NCBI GenBank assembly: GCA_900470155.1
Contig: UBZT01000008.1
Coordinates: forward strand, 1 to 64,000
Origin: Hyphomicrobiales bacterium
GTDB lineage: Bacteria; Pseudomonadota; Alphaproteobacteria; Rhizobiales; Rhizobiaceae
Length of the DNA stretch: 64,000 bases
Direction of reading: 5' to 3'
The translations under genes were made by a program, and so were the position numbers. Below are positions 16,801-24,005 of this stretch, piece by piece (the stretch's first letter is position 1; each line of letters starts with the position of its first letter). Below the pieces are notes generated by a model that saw only the letters and a program-made list of their open reading frames with translations, made no database searches and was not told the origin of the DNA.

Positions 16801-17067
16801 CTGGGTATGAGTGTGGTGGCGGAAGGTGTCGAGACACTGGACCAGGCGCTCTATCTGGCGGCGGCCGGATGCGAGGAACTGCAGGGCTATCTGCTCGGTC
16901 GCCCGGTCCCGGTCGCTCAAGCACCAAAAATAGTGTCGCCTGACATTGCGGCTGAACTGCAAAAGGTTGCAAGCTTCGCTATGCGTACCGGCACGGGCAC
17001 GGAGCGGAGATTCGCGAACGGATCTCAGACCTCTAAGCTGATCCGGCCGTTGTCCCTTGGGGCGTGA
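13813..17067 (+). CDS. Ammonium channel fused to PAS-GGDEF-EAL (ammonium-linked c-di-GMP enzyme)
   Basis: The 1084-residue fusion has, in order: signal peptide (1-32), an eleven-helix Amt/Rh channel (about 40-415), a HAMP-like linker (about 425-490), PAS (about 505-610), GGDEF (about 625-785) and EAL (about 795-1035). The channel keeps the ammonium-site Asp196, the twin histidines His204 and His359, and FGWIGFNGGS. The cyclase motif GGDEF is intact at 701-705, but the inhibitory RxxD site is absent (GPRD). The EAL domain is canonical: EAL 830-832, ITES, DDFGTGYSS, KIDRSFV and EGVET. It should make or break c-di-GMP at the inner membrane under control of ammonium; which activity dominates cannot be read. 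Start is GTG with no clear ribosome site. A second cyclase gene follows 45 bp downstream. Confidence 0.9.
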   Translation: MFPHFLINKSGLFALCIAAVLAAVAATPSLASEADPATVYNAADLSWLMAASGMVMMMQVGFLLLEAGMVRSKNSINVAQKNLLDFVFGVVAFAAIGFMLAFGDSGWLPVGIDGDLFFLQKTDSWVAGFFVFQVMFCGTAATIVSGAVAERMKLVAYVFGSIVLSALIYPIFVHWAWGTALGPNSGAFLANLGFVDFAGSTVVHATGGWISLAACMVLGPRLGRFDANGRPVRIAGHNPVLSTSGALILFFGWIGFNGGSTLKASLDVAPIIMNTVLAGGMGTCVGYLLGFKQDGVVLPEKSLCGMLGALVAVTAGCHILEPGGALLVGALGAAVAVYGNQFVEEYLKVDDAVGAIGVHAFAGVAGTLALALLAPVEHLPAGSRFGQLYVQVFGSALNFYWSFGLGYAFFYALDRMIHIRVSAPVEELGLNIAEHGTRLGVGHVEDALSELVRGTSDLSHRLTVDPGDEAEKLTRLFNSLMDNIQQEEHSRNALQSMIRDQEESDRVAALANATFEAIVMHENGLIIDGNEQLEHLIGLPLDQMIGRSIGDLVDEEGRRRLTEDPDPDHDVLREFTVVREDGQQIPIEARGRNIEYRGRKIRISCLVDLRERKAVEQRIRHLGQHDPLTGLANRTLFTETLARHVERATSHWGCAVVLVDLDHFKDVNDLHGHPAGDEVIREAARRLSQALGPRDLAARLGGDEFAIILANTHFKTQVEDFGRRLVAAFRQPFDTGQGQLIKCSVSVGGALCPEHAATLEELIGRADVALYHAKKSGRSTFRIFRDGMDELIEKRRALEADIERGLANGEFELYLQPRVKAATAQISGYEALVRWNHPERGMVQPNDFIPVAEVSGKIVALGAWVLAEACRLLAALPADLHVSVNVSPVQFRHPDFLAELSHSVARHGVSPQMLELEITESVLIDDDDRALSILSHLKHLGFRIALDDFGTGYSSLSYLSRYPFDVIKIDRSFVTALGTEETANAIVRSVIDLGSGLGMSVVAEGVETLDQALYLAAAGCEELQGYLLGRPVPVAQAPKIVSPDIAAELQKVASFAMRTGTGTERRFANGSQTSKLIRPLSLGA

Positions 17068-17112
17068 CGACGACATCGTGGCATCCGACGGATCAGCGAT
17101 GCGGGAAATGAC

Positions 17113-18414
17113 ATGGGAAGCCGACTTGGCTTTCAAAGCGTGACGCAGGGCATGGCCATGGAAATGTGGAATCTGGTTCTTTTTGTTGCCGAGGCGGTGT
17201 TGTATTTCGCCCTGATGACGGCATTGCTGCACCTGCGCACCCAGATCGGGCTCGGTGTCTTCCTGACCGCACTTGGCGTCATGCATTTTGTCGAAACCTA
17301 CCTGGCCGCAGTCTTCTACGTCTCCCTGCCGTTCGGCATCGTTTCGCCCGGCTCCTCGATCTTCTTTGCCGGCAAGCTGATGATGATCCTGATGCTTTAC
17401 ATCAAGGAGGATGCATCGACGGTTCGCCAGCCGATCTATGGCCTTTTTCTCGGCAATCTCGTGACCTTGGCGATCGCCCAGTTGCTGCTGCTGCATTACA
17501 GCATCGAACCGACGGCAAACCAGAGAGCCGATTTCAGTTTCCTGCAGAACATGGGTGCCCTGATGGTCTGGGGTACGACGCTGCTCTATCTCGATTCGAT
17601 CGGCATCATCCTGCTGTACGAGCGGCTTGGCCGTTGGCTGCCGCGGCGCACCGTGCTGCGGTTTGCCATATGCGGCACGGTGATCCTGGCCTTTGACCAG
17701 GTTGGCTTTTTTGTATTGCTGAACCTTTTGTATGACGCGCCGGCCGATGTGTTCTGGGGCGGTCTGAAGGCGAAGATGGTCGCCGTGTTGATCTATTCGG
17801 CGCTGTTCGCACTCTATCAGGTCTATTTCAGCCAGGGCCGCTTGGCGGGCCGCCAGCGCAAGGTTCGCGATGTCTTCCACGACCTGACCTTTCGCGAGCG
17901 TTATGAGGATCTGCTGGCGCGCACCGGACGCGATGGTCTGACCGGCCTTTTGGATCGCAGCCGCATGGAGATCGAGGCGCCGCGGCTGCTCGCCCTGGCG
18001 CTGAGCCAGAACAAACCCACAAGCATCGTGATCATCGACATTGACCACTTCAAGCAGATCAACGACCGCTTCGGTCACCTGGTTGGCGACGATCTGCTGA
18101 AACAAATTGCCGAAGCCATGACCAAGGCCGTTCGGCCGCAGGACTTCGTTTTCCGCTATGGCGGCGAGGAATTCGTTCTCGTCCTGCCGGACCTTGGGCA
18201 CGAGGAAGCGATGCGGATCGCAGACCGGTTGCGGAAGCGTGTTGCCGACGTGATCCGCAATCCGGATAGCGAGACGATCACGATCAGCATGGGTGTGGCA
18301 ACCGCGCCGGCCGACGGCACAAGCCTGCATGCCGTCCTGTCCGTGGCCGATGTCAGGCTCTATCGCGCAAAGAGCGACGGCCGCAATCGCGTCATCGGCC
18401 ATCAAGAGGCATAA
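17113..18414 (+). CDS. Membrane diguanylate cyclase with product-inhibition site
   Basis: The 433-residue protein has about seven transmembrane helices (20-240), a short helical linker and a GGDEF domain (about 265-430). The active loop is GGEEF at 350-354. The inhibitory RxxD site is present as RPQD at 341-344, nine residues ahead of the loop, so a c-di-GMP-producing enzyme with feedback inhibition is likely. The membrane part (FGIVSPGSSIFFAGKLMMILML) resembles a multi-pass sensor, but I cannot assign a ligand. It lies 45 bp behind the Amt-GGDEF-EAL gene on the same strand, possibly as one operon. Confidence 0.88.
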   Translation: MGSRLGFQSVTQGMAMEMWNLVLFVAEAVLYFALMTALLHLRTQIGLGVFLTALGVMHFVETYLAAVFYVSLPFGIVSPGSSIFFAGKLMMILMLYIKEDASTVRQPIYGLFLGNLVTLAIAQLLLLHYSIEPTANQRADFSFLQNMGALMVWGTTLLYLDSIGIILLYERLGRWLPRRTVLRFAICGTVILAFDQVGFFVLLNLLYDAPADVFWGGLKAKMVAVLIYSALFALYQVYFSQGRLAGRQRKVRDVFHDLTFRERYEDLLARTGRDGLTGLLDRSRMEIEAPRLLALALSQNKPTSIVIIDIDHFKQINDRFGHLVGDDLLKQIAEAMTKAVRPQDFVFRYGGEEFVLVLPDLGHEEAMRIADRLRKRVADVIRNPDSETITISMGVATAPADGTSLHAVLSVADVRLYRAKSDGRNRVIGHQEA

Positions 18415-18440
18415 AAAATCCGGCGAACCTGTCGCCGGAT
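18413..18440 (-). terminator. Rho-independent terminator of azoR
   Basis: The nine-base arms ATCCGGCGA (18418-18426) and TCGCCGGAT (18432-18440) surround a five-base loop. On the minus strand the stem is followed by a run of T (AAAAAA at 18413-18418 on the plus strand), which fits azoR. The same stem could slow transcripts from the left. Confidence 0.75.
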
Positions 18441-18467
18441 CTTCATTTCGAACGCAACTGCGGACGA

Positions 18468-19082
18468 TCAGGCGGCCAGCGCCAGCTCTGCGGCCTTGGC
18501 ATGGGCTGCGGCAACGGCCTTTTCGGCGGCTTCCGGACCATAGGCCAGGCCTTCGACATAGATCGTCTCGACCAGTTCGATGCCCATGAAGCCGAGGACG
18601 GTCTTCAGGTAGGGCTCGGCATGGTTCATCGGTGCGCCCGGGCCCGACGAGTAGACGCCGCCGGAGGCCAGAACCAGGTAGGCTTTTTTGCCGGTGGCAA
18701 GGCCGACAGGACCGTTTTCCGTGTAGGTGAAGGTGAGGCCGGCGCGGGCGACATGGTCGATCCAGGTCTTCAGCGAGGAATAGATGTTGAAGTTGATCAG
18801 GCCGGTGCCGATGACGATCGTGTCGGCGGCAAGCAGTTCGCCGACCAGTGCGTCGGAAACGGCGGCGGCCTTGGCTTCGGCGGCATTGCGGTCTGCGGCT
18901 GGCTTGCGGATCGCGGCGGTGAAGGTGCCATCGACGTGATCAAGCGAATTCGTTGCCAGATCGCGCTTGACGACAGGGGCACCGGTCTGGGCGCTCAGCT
19001 TGTTCGCAAGGTCGGTGGCAACCGTGTTCGAAAGCGAGTCCGCACCGCGCGGGCTGGAGGTGATGAGAAGAATGGAAGACAT
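18468..19082 (-). CDS. azoR: FMN-dependent NADH-azoreductase / quinone reductase
   Basis: The 204-residue flavodoxin-like enzyme starts MSSILLITSSPRGADSLS, the FMN phosphate-binding segment of AzoR. GPMYNF-type substrate-pocket sequence appears as GTGLINFNIYSSLKTWIDHVARAGLTF. The family reduces quinones and azo compounds with NADH and protects against electrophile stress. AAGGAA precedes ATG 19082; a 14-residue upstream extension is less likely. It is divergent from a LysR gene that probably controls it. Confidence 0.9.
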   Translation of the reverse strand: MSSILLITSSPRGADSLSNTVATDLANKLSAQTGAPVVKRDLATNSLDHVDGTFTAAIRKPAADRNAAEAKAAAVSDALVGELLAADTIVIGTGLINFNIYSSLKTWIDHVARAGLTFTYTENGPVGLATGKKAYLVLASGGVYSSGPGAPMNHAEPYLKTVLGFMGIELVETIYVEGLAYGPEAAEKAVAAAHAKAAELALAA

Positions 19083-19182
19083 GGGAATGTTCCTTGATCG
19101 TTGCGTTCGGCGTCTGGAGGACACGCCGCCGTGACCATCAGATAGTTACGTTTGGTCATCGATAAAACTGTGATAATGTCGA

Positions 19183-19195
19183 TCGATAGTATCGA
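19183..19195. promoter_or_regulatory. Palindrome TCGAT-AGT-ATCGA between azoR and the LysR gene
   Basis: This perfect 13-bp inverted repeat ends 15 bp before the LysR ATG. It contains the T-N11-A pattern expected of a LysR recognition box, and a second ATCGAT lies about 25 bp away. Such paired sites in a divergent gap suit autoregulation plus control of azoR. Confidence 0.5.
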
Positions 19196-19210
19196 ATAAT
19201 TGGATGGCCC

Positions 19211-20170
19211 ATGGACGCGAATCCCACACTCGACCAATTGCAGGTTTTCCTCGCTGTTGCCGATGCCGGCAGCTTCTCCGCCGCTGCCCGGCAGCTCAAC
19301 CGGGCGCAGTCGGTGATCAGCTACACGATCGGCAATCTCGAGACGCAACTCGGTGTCAGCCTGTTCGAGCGCAACGGCGCCCGTCAGCCGAAACTGTCGG
19401 AAGCGGGCACGGCGATGCTGGCCGATGCGCGTCGCATCGTCAGCGACCTGCGGGTCATGCGCGCACGCGCAACCAGCATGAAACAGGGGCTCGAGGCCGA
19501 AGTTTCCGTGGCCATCAGCGTCATGGTCCCGACCGAAGTCATGGTTTCGGTGCTGAAGGAATTTCGCGACACATTTCCGTCCGTATCGCTGCGGCTGGAA
19601 GTCGGCGAGCTCGGCCGGATCATGGAGCAGGTGATGAACGGCCGTTCGACGATCGGCATCGGCGGCGCGCTGCTCAGGCAGGACGATTCGCTGCTGGTCG
19701 AACGCATCGGCCACAATTATCTGTTGCCGGTCGCCACAGCCGACCATCCGCTGGCCTTGTTGAACCGGCCGCTGACCTTGGCCGATGTGCGTGAGGAGGT
19801 GCAACTGGTGGTCAGCGATGCCTCCGAACTGACCGTCGGGAGAGACTTCAACGTCCTGTCCTACAAGACCTGGCGGGTCAGTGACATCGCGACCAAGCAC
19901 CAGTTGCTTCGAAGGGGGCTCGGCTGGGGAGGCTTGCCGGCCTCGGTGATCCGCGACGATCTGATCAGCGGTCAGTTGGTGCAGCTCGATCTGGAAGCTT
20001 ATGAGCAGGGCTCCTACAATCTTTATGCGATCCGCAAGACCGCCAATCCGCCGGGGCCGGCCGCAAGCTGGATGATCGGCGCCTTTCGCGAACGGCTGTC
20101 CAACTGCCCCTCCGACCTGACTGCCATTCTGCCGGATGTGCGACACGAGCCTTTGGCTATATCAGCCTGA
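19211..20170 (+). CDS. LysR-family transcriptional regulator
   Basis: The 319-residue protein has a winged helix at residues 5-65 (LDQLQVFLAVADAGSFSAAARQLNRAQSVISYTIGNLETQLGVSLFERNG) and a periplasmic-binding-like effector domain (about 95-300). It is divergent from azoR with about 130 bp between the starts. LysR regulators commonly activate the divergent gene when an effector binds; quinones or redox-active compounds would be a natural cue for azoR, which is inference. Confidence 0.9.
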   Translation: MDANPTLDQLQVFLAVADAGSFSAAARQLNRAQSVISYTIGNLETQLGVSLFERNGARQPKLSEAGTAMLADARRIVSDLRVMRARATSMKQGLEAEVSVAISVMVPTEVMVSVLKEFRDTFPSVSLRLEVGELGRIMEQVMNGRSTIGIGGALLRQDDSLLVERIGHNYLLPVATADHPLALLNRPLTLADVREEVQLVVSDASELTVGRDFNVLSYKTWRVSDIATKHQLLRRGLGWGGLPASVIRDDLISGQLVQLDLEAYEQGSYNLYAIRKTANPPGPAASWMIGAFRERLSNCPSDLTAILPDVRHEPLAISA

Positions 20171-20208
20171 ATTCACTCGGTTACAGGCCTGCTGCGCCCA
20201 CAAAGGAC

Positions 20209-20235
20209 GGCCCGCGATCACGAAGACCGCGGGCC
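20209..20235. terminator. GC-rich hairpin between convergent LysR and cpdB genes
   Basis: Arms GGCCCGCG (20209-20216) and CGCGGGCC (20228-20235) pair perfectly around an 11-base loop. T-rich bases follow on the plus strand only weakly (TTGATCTGT). It is the only structure in the 90-bp gap, so it may serve both genes. Confidence 0.5.
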
Positions 20236-20259
20236 TTGATCTGTCGCCGTTCGACGCCG

Positions 20260-22248
20260 TCAGAGTGTCAGGCGGAACCTGGCGAAACCATCGGCCCCTT
20301 CGCCGGCATCCTCGATCTTGGCGCCCTTGATGGCGGCGAGATAGTCGCGTGCCTTGGGGCCGGTCTCGAAGGTGACGGTGGTGTCGGCGAGCGGTGCAAA
20401 CGACCAGTTGCCGTCGGCCTGCGGGTCGATCGTGCCCTGTTCGACGATGTAGCGCACGATGATGTCGCGATTGGTGTCCGGGCCGACAAAGACGACCTTG
20501 TCGCCGGCGATCTCCGGGAACTTGCCGCCGCCACCGGCGCGGTAGTTGTTGGTCGCCACGACGAAGCGCTGGCCGGGATCGATCGGATGGCCTGCAAACT
20601 GCAGATTGACGATGCGGCTTGATTCCGGATGGATCGTCTTGCCGTCCTTGTCGTAGCGTGGCGGCTTGCTCAGATCGATCTGATAGGTGACGCCGTCGAT
20701 GACATCGTAATTGTAGGACGGGAAGTCCGGATTGATCAGGGCCGCGTCCTTGGAACCCGGCGTTACCTGGTTGAAAATGCCGGCCGACATTTCCAGCCAG
20801 TTTTTCACCTGCTCGCCGGTGATGGCAACGGCCTGGATCGTGTTCGGGTAGAGGTAGAGATCGGCAACGTTGCGAATGGCGATGTCACCGGCCGGAACGT
20901 CGGTGAAATAGTCGGCCCCGCCGCGACCGCCAACCTTGAAGGGGGCGGCGGCCGACAGCACCGGCAGGTCCTTCAGGTCGCCATCTTTCAGCATGTCCTT
21001 GATATAGGCTGTCTGGGCGATCGAGACGATCTGCACCGACGGGTCGTCGGCGACCAGGGCGAAATAGGAATAGAGCGGTGCCGCGGTCTTGCCGACCGGG
21101 GTGCGAACGTAATCGAGCGTCGCCTGATGTTCGGGGGAAACCGCTGCGACCACCTCAGGCTTGTCCTCGACGTCAGCGACGATCTTCTTGTTTTCGTCGC
21201 GATGCGAGATCGGCCGGGCTTCGCAGGTGAAGTCGACGATCTTCCAGCTCTTGCCGTCTTTTTCCAGCAAGAGGTCGATCAGGCCCATGTGAGAGCCCCA
21301 GAAGCCGGCCATGACGGCGGGCTTGCCGAGCAGCGTGCCCTTGACCGGATCGGCACCGGGCACATCGACGAAATCCTTCGGTCCGGGGAAGACCAGATGC
21401 TGGTGGCCGGTGAAGATCGCATCGATGCCTTCGACGCCGGCGAGATAGAGCGAGGCATTTTCCATGCGCTCGCCCTGGCCATGGCCATCGATGCCGGAAT
21501 GCGACAGCGCGATCACGAGATCGGCGCCTTCTTCCTTCATCCGCGGCACCCAGGCGCGTGCCGCCTCGACGATGTCGCGTGTCTGTGCACTGCCTTCAAG
21601 GTTTTTCGCGTCCCAGACCATGACCTGTGGCGGGACGAAGCCGATGAAGCCGACCTTGATCGGGCTTTCCGCGCCGGATCCGTCGCGGATCATCTTGTCC
21701 AGAATGACATAGGGCTTGAAATGCAACGCATCCAGCTTGGGATCGGCCGCCAGCGCGCCCTTGGTCAGGTTGGCGCAGACGATCGGGAAATTGGCCTCGC
21801 CCAGCGTATTGAACATGAAGTCGAGGCCGTAGTTGAATTCGTGATTGCCGAGCGTGCCGCAATCATAGCCGAGCACGTTCATCGCCTTGATCACCGGATG
21901 CAGGTCGCCGGCCTTCATGCCCTTCTTGTAGGCCATGTAATCGCCCATCGGATTGCCCTGCAGCAGATCGCCATTGTCGATCAGCAGCGAATTTCCGGCC
22001 TCGGCACGGATCTGGTCGATGATCGAGGCGGTGCGGGCCAGACCCATCGTGTCGTTCGGCTTGTCGGCATAATAGTCGTAGGGCATCACGTTGACATGGA
22101 TATCCGTGGTTTCCATCAGCCGCAGATGCGCCTGGCTGCCATTCGCCCGGGCGGCAAAGGGATGCAGGGTGACCAGAGCGGCCGTGGCGGCAAGGCCGCC
22201 GAGCAATGAACGGCGCGAGATCGGATGCAGGTCGATCAATGATGACAT
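20260..22248 (-). CDS. cpdB: 2',3'-cyclic-nucleotide 2'-phosphodiesterase / 3'-nucleotidase
   Basis: The 662-residue protein starts with a twin-arginine signal (ISRRSLLGGLAATAALV) and so is exported folded to the periplasm. The N-terminal metallophosphoesterase domain carries TTDIH (48-51), DNGDLLQGN (91-99) and GNHEF (134-138). A 5'-nucleotidase C-terminal domain (about 370-640) contains the substrate loop NNYRAGGGGKF. CpdB converts 2',3'-cyclic nucleotides and 3'-nucleotides to nucleosides for salvage. AAGGAG six bases ahead of ATG 22248 supports the start. The gene stands alone. A tat operon lies in the same window. Confidence 0.93.
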   Translation of the reverse strand: MSSLIDLHPISRRSLLGGLAATAALVTLHPFAARANGSQAHLRLMETTDIHVNVMPYDYYADKPNDTMGLARTASIIDQIRAEAGNSLLIDNGDLLQGNPMGDYMAYKKGMKAGDLHPVIKAMNVLGYDCGTLGNHEFNYGLDFMFNTLGEANFPIVCANLTKGALAADPKLDALHFKPYVILDKMIRDGSGAESPIKVGFIGFVPPQVMVWDAKNLEGSAQTRDIVEAARAWVPRMKEEGADLVIALSHSGIDGHGQGERMENASLYLAGVEGIDAIFTGHQHLVFPGPKDFVDVPGADPVKGTLLGKPAVMAGFWGSHMGLIDLLLEKDGKSWKIVDFTCEARPISHRDENKKIVADVEDKPEVVAAVSPEHQATLDYVRTPVGKTAAPLYSYFALVADDPSVQIVSIAQTAYIKDMLKDGDLKDLPVLSAAAPFKVGGRGGADYFTDVPAGDIAIRNVADLYLYPNTIQAVAITGEQVKNWLEMSAGIFNQVTPGSKDAALINPDFPSYNYDVIDGVTYQIDLSKPPRYDKDGKTIHPESSRIVNLQFAGHPIDPGQRFVVATNNYRAGGGGKFPEIAGDKVVFVGPDTNRDIIVRYIVEQGTIDPQADGNWSFAPLADTTVTFETGPKARDYLAAIKGAKIEDAGEGADGFARFRLTL

Positions 22249-22361
22249 GGGGGCTCCTTCAGAAATACCGTCTTGAAAGTCGAGGAGTTTAGGTCGGTTT
22301 CAGAACAGTTGCACCCCGAAAATGACAGGGGTGTGATCTCCCCAAGCCTTTGCCTAACAGC

Positions 22362-22718
22362 CTACCGCCCGGGTGTGTTCGCCGGGTCCCGGTGAAAATG
22401 CCGGAAATAGGCGGAGATCTGCGCAAGGGTATTGCTGGTCTGTGCGAATTCCAGCCCCATCTTGCCGGCCCGGTACCAGCGCACCGTGCCTTCGATCAGG
22501 CCCAGTTCCGTAGTCCTGACGGCGACCGTGCTACCGCGCTTGGCCTCGATCCAGCCTTCCAGTTGCAGCGCCATGCCGGTGCGGGAAATGTCGATGACGC
22601 GGATGTCGATCTGCTGGCTGAGATAGTCCAGCGTGCCCTTGAATCGACAGCGGATGCGCTGGGTCTGACGTCCGTCCTGGCTGGCGCTGAAACTGTCCTG
22701 ACGTGTGGCAGCAAGCAT
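22362..22718 (-). CDS. PilZ-domain protein (first of two paralogues)
   Basis: From ATG 22718 (GGAG eight bases upstream) the protein has 118 residues. It keeps both c-di-GMP motifs of PilZ: RxxxR as RIRCR, and the DxSxxG box as DISRTG. The C-terminal segment (GTVRWYRAGKMGLEF) is the usual PilZ closing strand. A longer frame to 22760 lacks a ribosome site. It is a stand-alone PilZ receptor of unknown partner, next to a second copy at 22956-23291. Confidence 0.85.
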   Translation of the reverse strand: MLAATRQDSFSASQDGRQTQRIRCRFKGTLDYLSQQIDIRVIDISRTGMALQLEGWIEAKRGSTVAVRTTELGLIEGTVRWYRAGKMGLEFAQTSNTLAQISAYFRHFHRDPANTPGR

Positions 22719-22894
22719 GTCTAATCGCTCCATGAAAAGGAATGAAAGAAATGCGGCCAAGGTTGGTGATGCGGATGAACAGGATCTGGGTAATCTCGTT
22801 AAAATGCGAGATTTTTACCTAGCAAAAATCAGGTATTCGGCCTCCGAGAGGGTGATTTTACCGTAAACTGACAGGGGTTTTCGCTGAATCGCAA

Positions 22895-22925
22895 AAAAGA
22901 TGGATAGCGACGCATCCATCTTTTC
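22895..22925 (-). terminator. Rho-independent terminator of the second PilZ gene
   Basis: Arms AAAAGATGGAT (22895-22905) and ATCCATCTTTT (22914-22924) surround an eight-base loop. On the minus strand the stem ends in TTTTTT, directly after the stop of the PilZ gene at 22956. It therefore separates the two PilZ genes into different transcripts. Confidence 0.8.
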
Positions 22926-22955
22926 GACGCTGACATGTGGTGGCGTCTGGCGCGA

Positions 22956-23291
22956 TCAGCGCGTCAAGACCGGCCGGACTTCCTTGTGGAAATTGCGGAA
23001 ATAGGCTGCCAGCTTGGCCAGGGAATTGCTGTTCTGCTTGATCTGGATGCCCAGCCTTCCGCCCCGGTTCCAGCGCACGGTGCCTTCGATCAGACCGATA
23101 TCATCGCTCTCGATGACCACCGAACTGCCCGTTGCGGCATGGAACTGGCTGTAGAGTTCGAGTGCAAGTCCGGTCCGGGAAATATTGATCATCCGGCCAT
23201 CTGCTTCCTGCTTCAGATGGCGTACGCGACTGTCGACGCGACACCGGCTTCTCTGGGATTTGCGCACATCCATGTCGAGAGAATTGCTCAT
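22956..23291 (-). CDS. PilZ-domain protein (second paralogue)
   Basis: The 111-residue product shows RxxxR (RSRCR) and the NxSxxG box (NISRTG) needed to bind c-di-GMP, and ends with the closing GTVRWNRGGRLGIQI. It shares the C-terminal pattern SxxLAxxxAYFRxFHx with the 22362-22718 protein, so the pair arose by duplication. A terminator lies between them and each has its own upstream gap, so they are probably expressed independently. Confidence 0.85.
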   Translation of the reverse strand: MSNSLDMDVRKSQRSRCRVDSRVRHLKQEADGRMINISRTGLALELYSQFHAATGSSVVIESDDIGLIEGTVRWNRGGRLGIQIKQNSNSLAKLAAYFRNFHKEVRPVLTR

Positions 23292-23386
23292 TCGAGTGTT
23301 CCAGCCATTGATACCGGATCCACCGTAACGACGAATCTTAAGAACCGATTGAATCCAATCGTTAGGATTTTTCGCAACCTTTGATT

Positions 23387-23848
23387 TTACAGTCCCACAT
23401 TGGGACGATCGATGATTTCGCGCAGCGCAAAACTCGAATTGATCTTCACGACATGCGGAAGGGCGGACAGCCAGTCCCTGTGGATATGCTCATAGTCTTC
23501 GAGATCCTTGGCGGCGACCCGCAGGATATAGTCGTATTCGCCCGACATCAGGTAACAGACCAGAACATTCGGACAGCGCTTCACTGCGGCTTCGAATTCG
23601 GTGAGCGTCTTGGCGAACTGGCCCGACAGCGAGATATGCACGATGACCATCATCTTGTACTCGATCGCCTTGTGCGACAGGCGGGCATGGTAACCGCTGA
23701 TCACGCCGGATTTTTCCAGCATGTCGTGGCGCCGCGAACAGGCGGATGCCGACAGGCCGACTTTTTCGGCCAGGTCAGCATTGGTCATCCGTCCGTTCTC
23801 CTGCAGAGCCTTCAGGATGGCAAGATCGATGCTGTCGAGGGATGACAT
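23387..23848 (-). CDS. Lrp/AsnC-family regulator, likely of ald
   Basis: The 153-residue protein has an N-terminal winged helix (LDSIDLAILKALQENGRMTNADLAEKVGLSASACSRRHDMLEKSGVI) and a RAM/ligand domain (about 65-150). It is divergent from the alanine dehydrogenase gene with 157 bp between starts. In several alphaproteobacteria such a neighbour (AldR type) activates ald in response to alanine. The binding site is expected in the AT-rich gap 23849-24005, although I see no clean palindrome there. Confidence 0.88.
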   Translation of the reverse strand: MSSLDSIDLAILKALQENGRMTNADLAEKVGLSASACSRRHDMLEKSGVISGYHARLSHKAIEYKMMVIVHISLSGQFAKTLTEFEAAVKRCPNVLVCYLMSGEYDYILRVAAKDLEDYEHIHRDWLSALPHVVKINSSFALREIIDRPNVGL

Positions 23849-24005
23849 TCGAAGGATTCCTCAAGATGGGTCGATATGGTGCAATTATCTGCGAAAATTG
23901 GCCGACTGGCAAACCCATTTTGCAAGGACATTCGTCGGCAAGAATGGTTCAATTCAACCCTTGTTGAAGGCGCGGCTCAGCCGCCGAAATGGAGAGGAAC
24001 GCTGT

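Noticed and set aside
14719..18405. 1228-codon open frame on the minus strand across the Amt-GGDEF-EAL and cyclase genes
   Set aside because: It mirrors codon bias of the plus-strand genes in GC-rich DNA. The product is low in recognisable motifs, and the plus frames have full domain sets.
20629..22209. 526-codon plus-strand frame antisense to cpdB
   Set aside because: Shadow frame; cpdB has signal peptide, metal motifs and a ribosome site.
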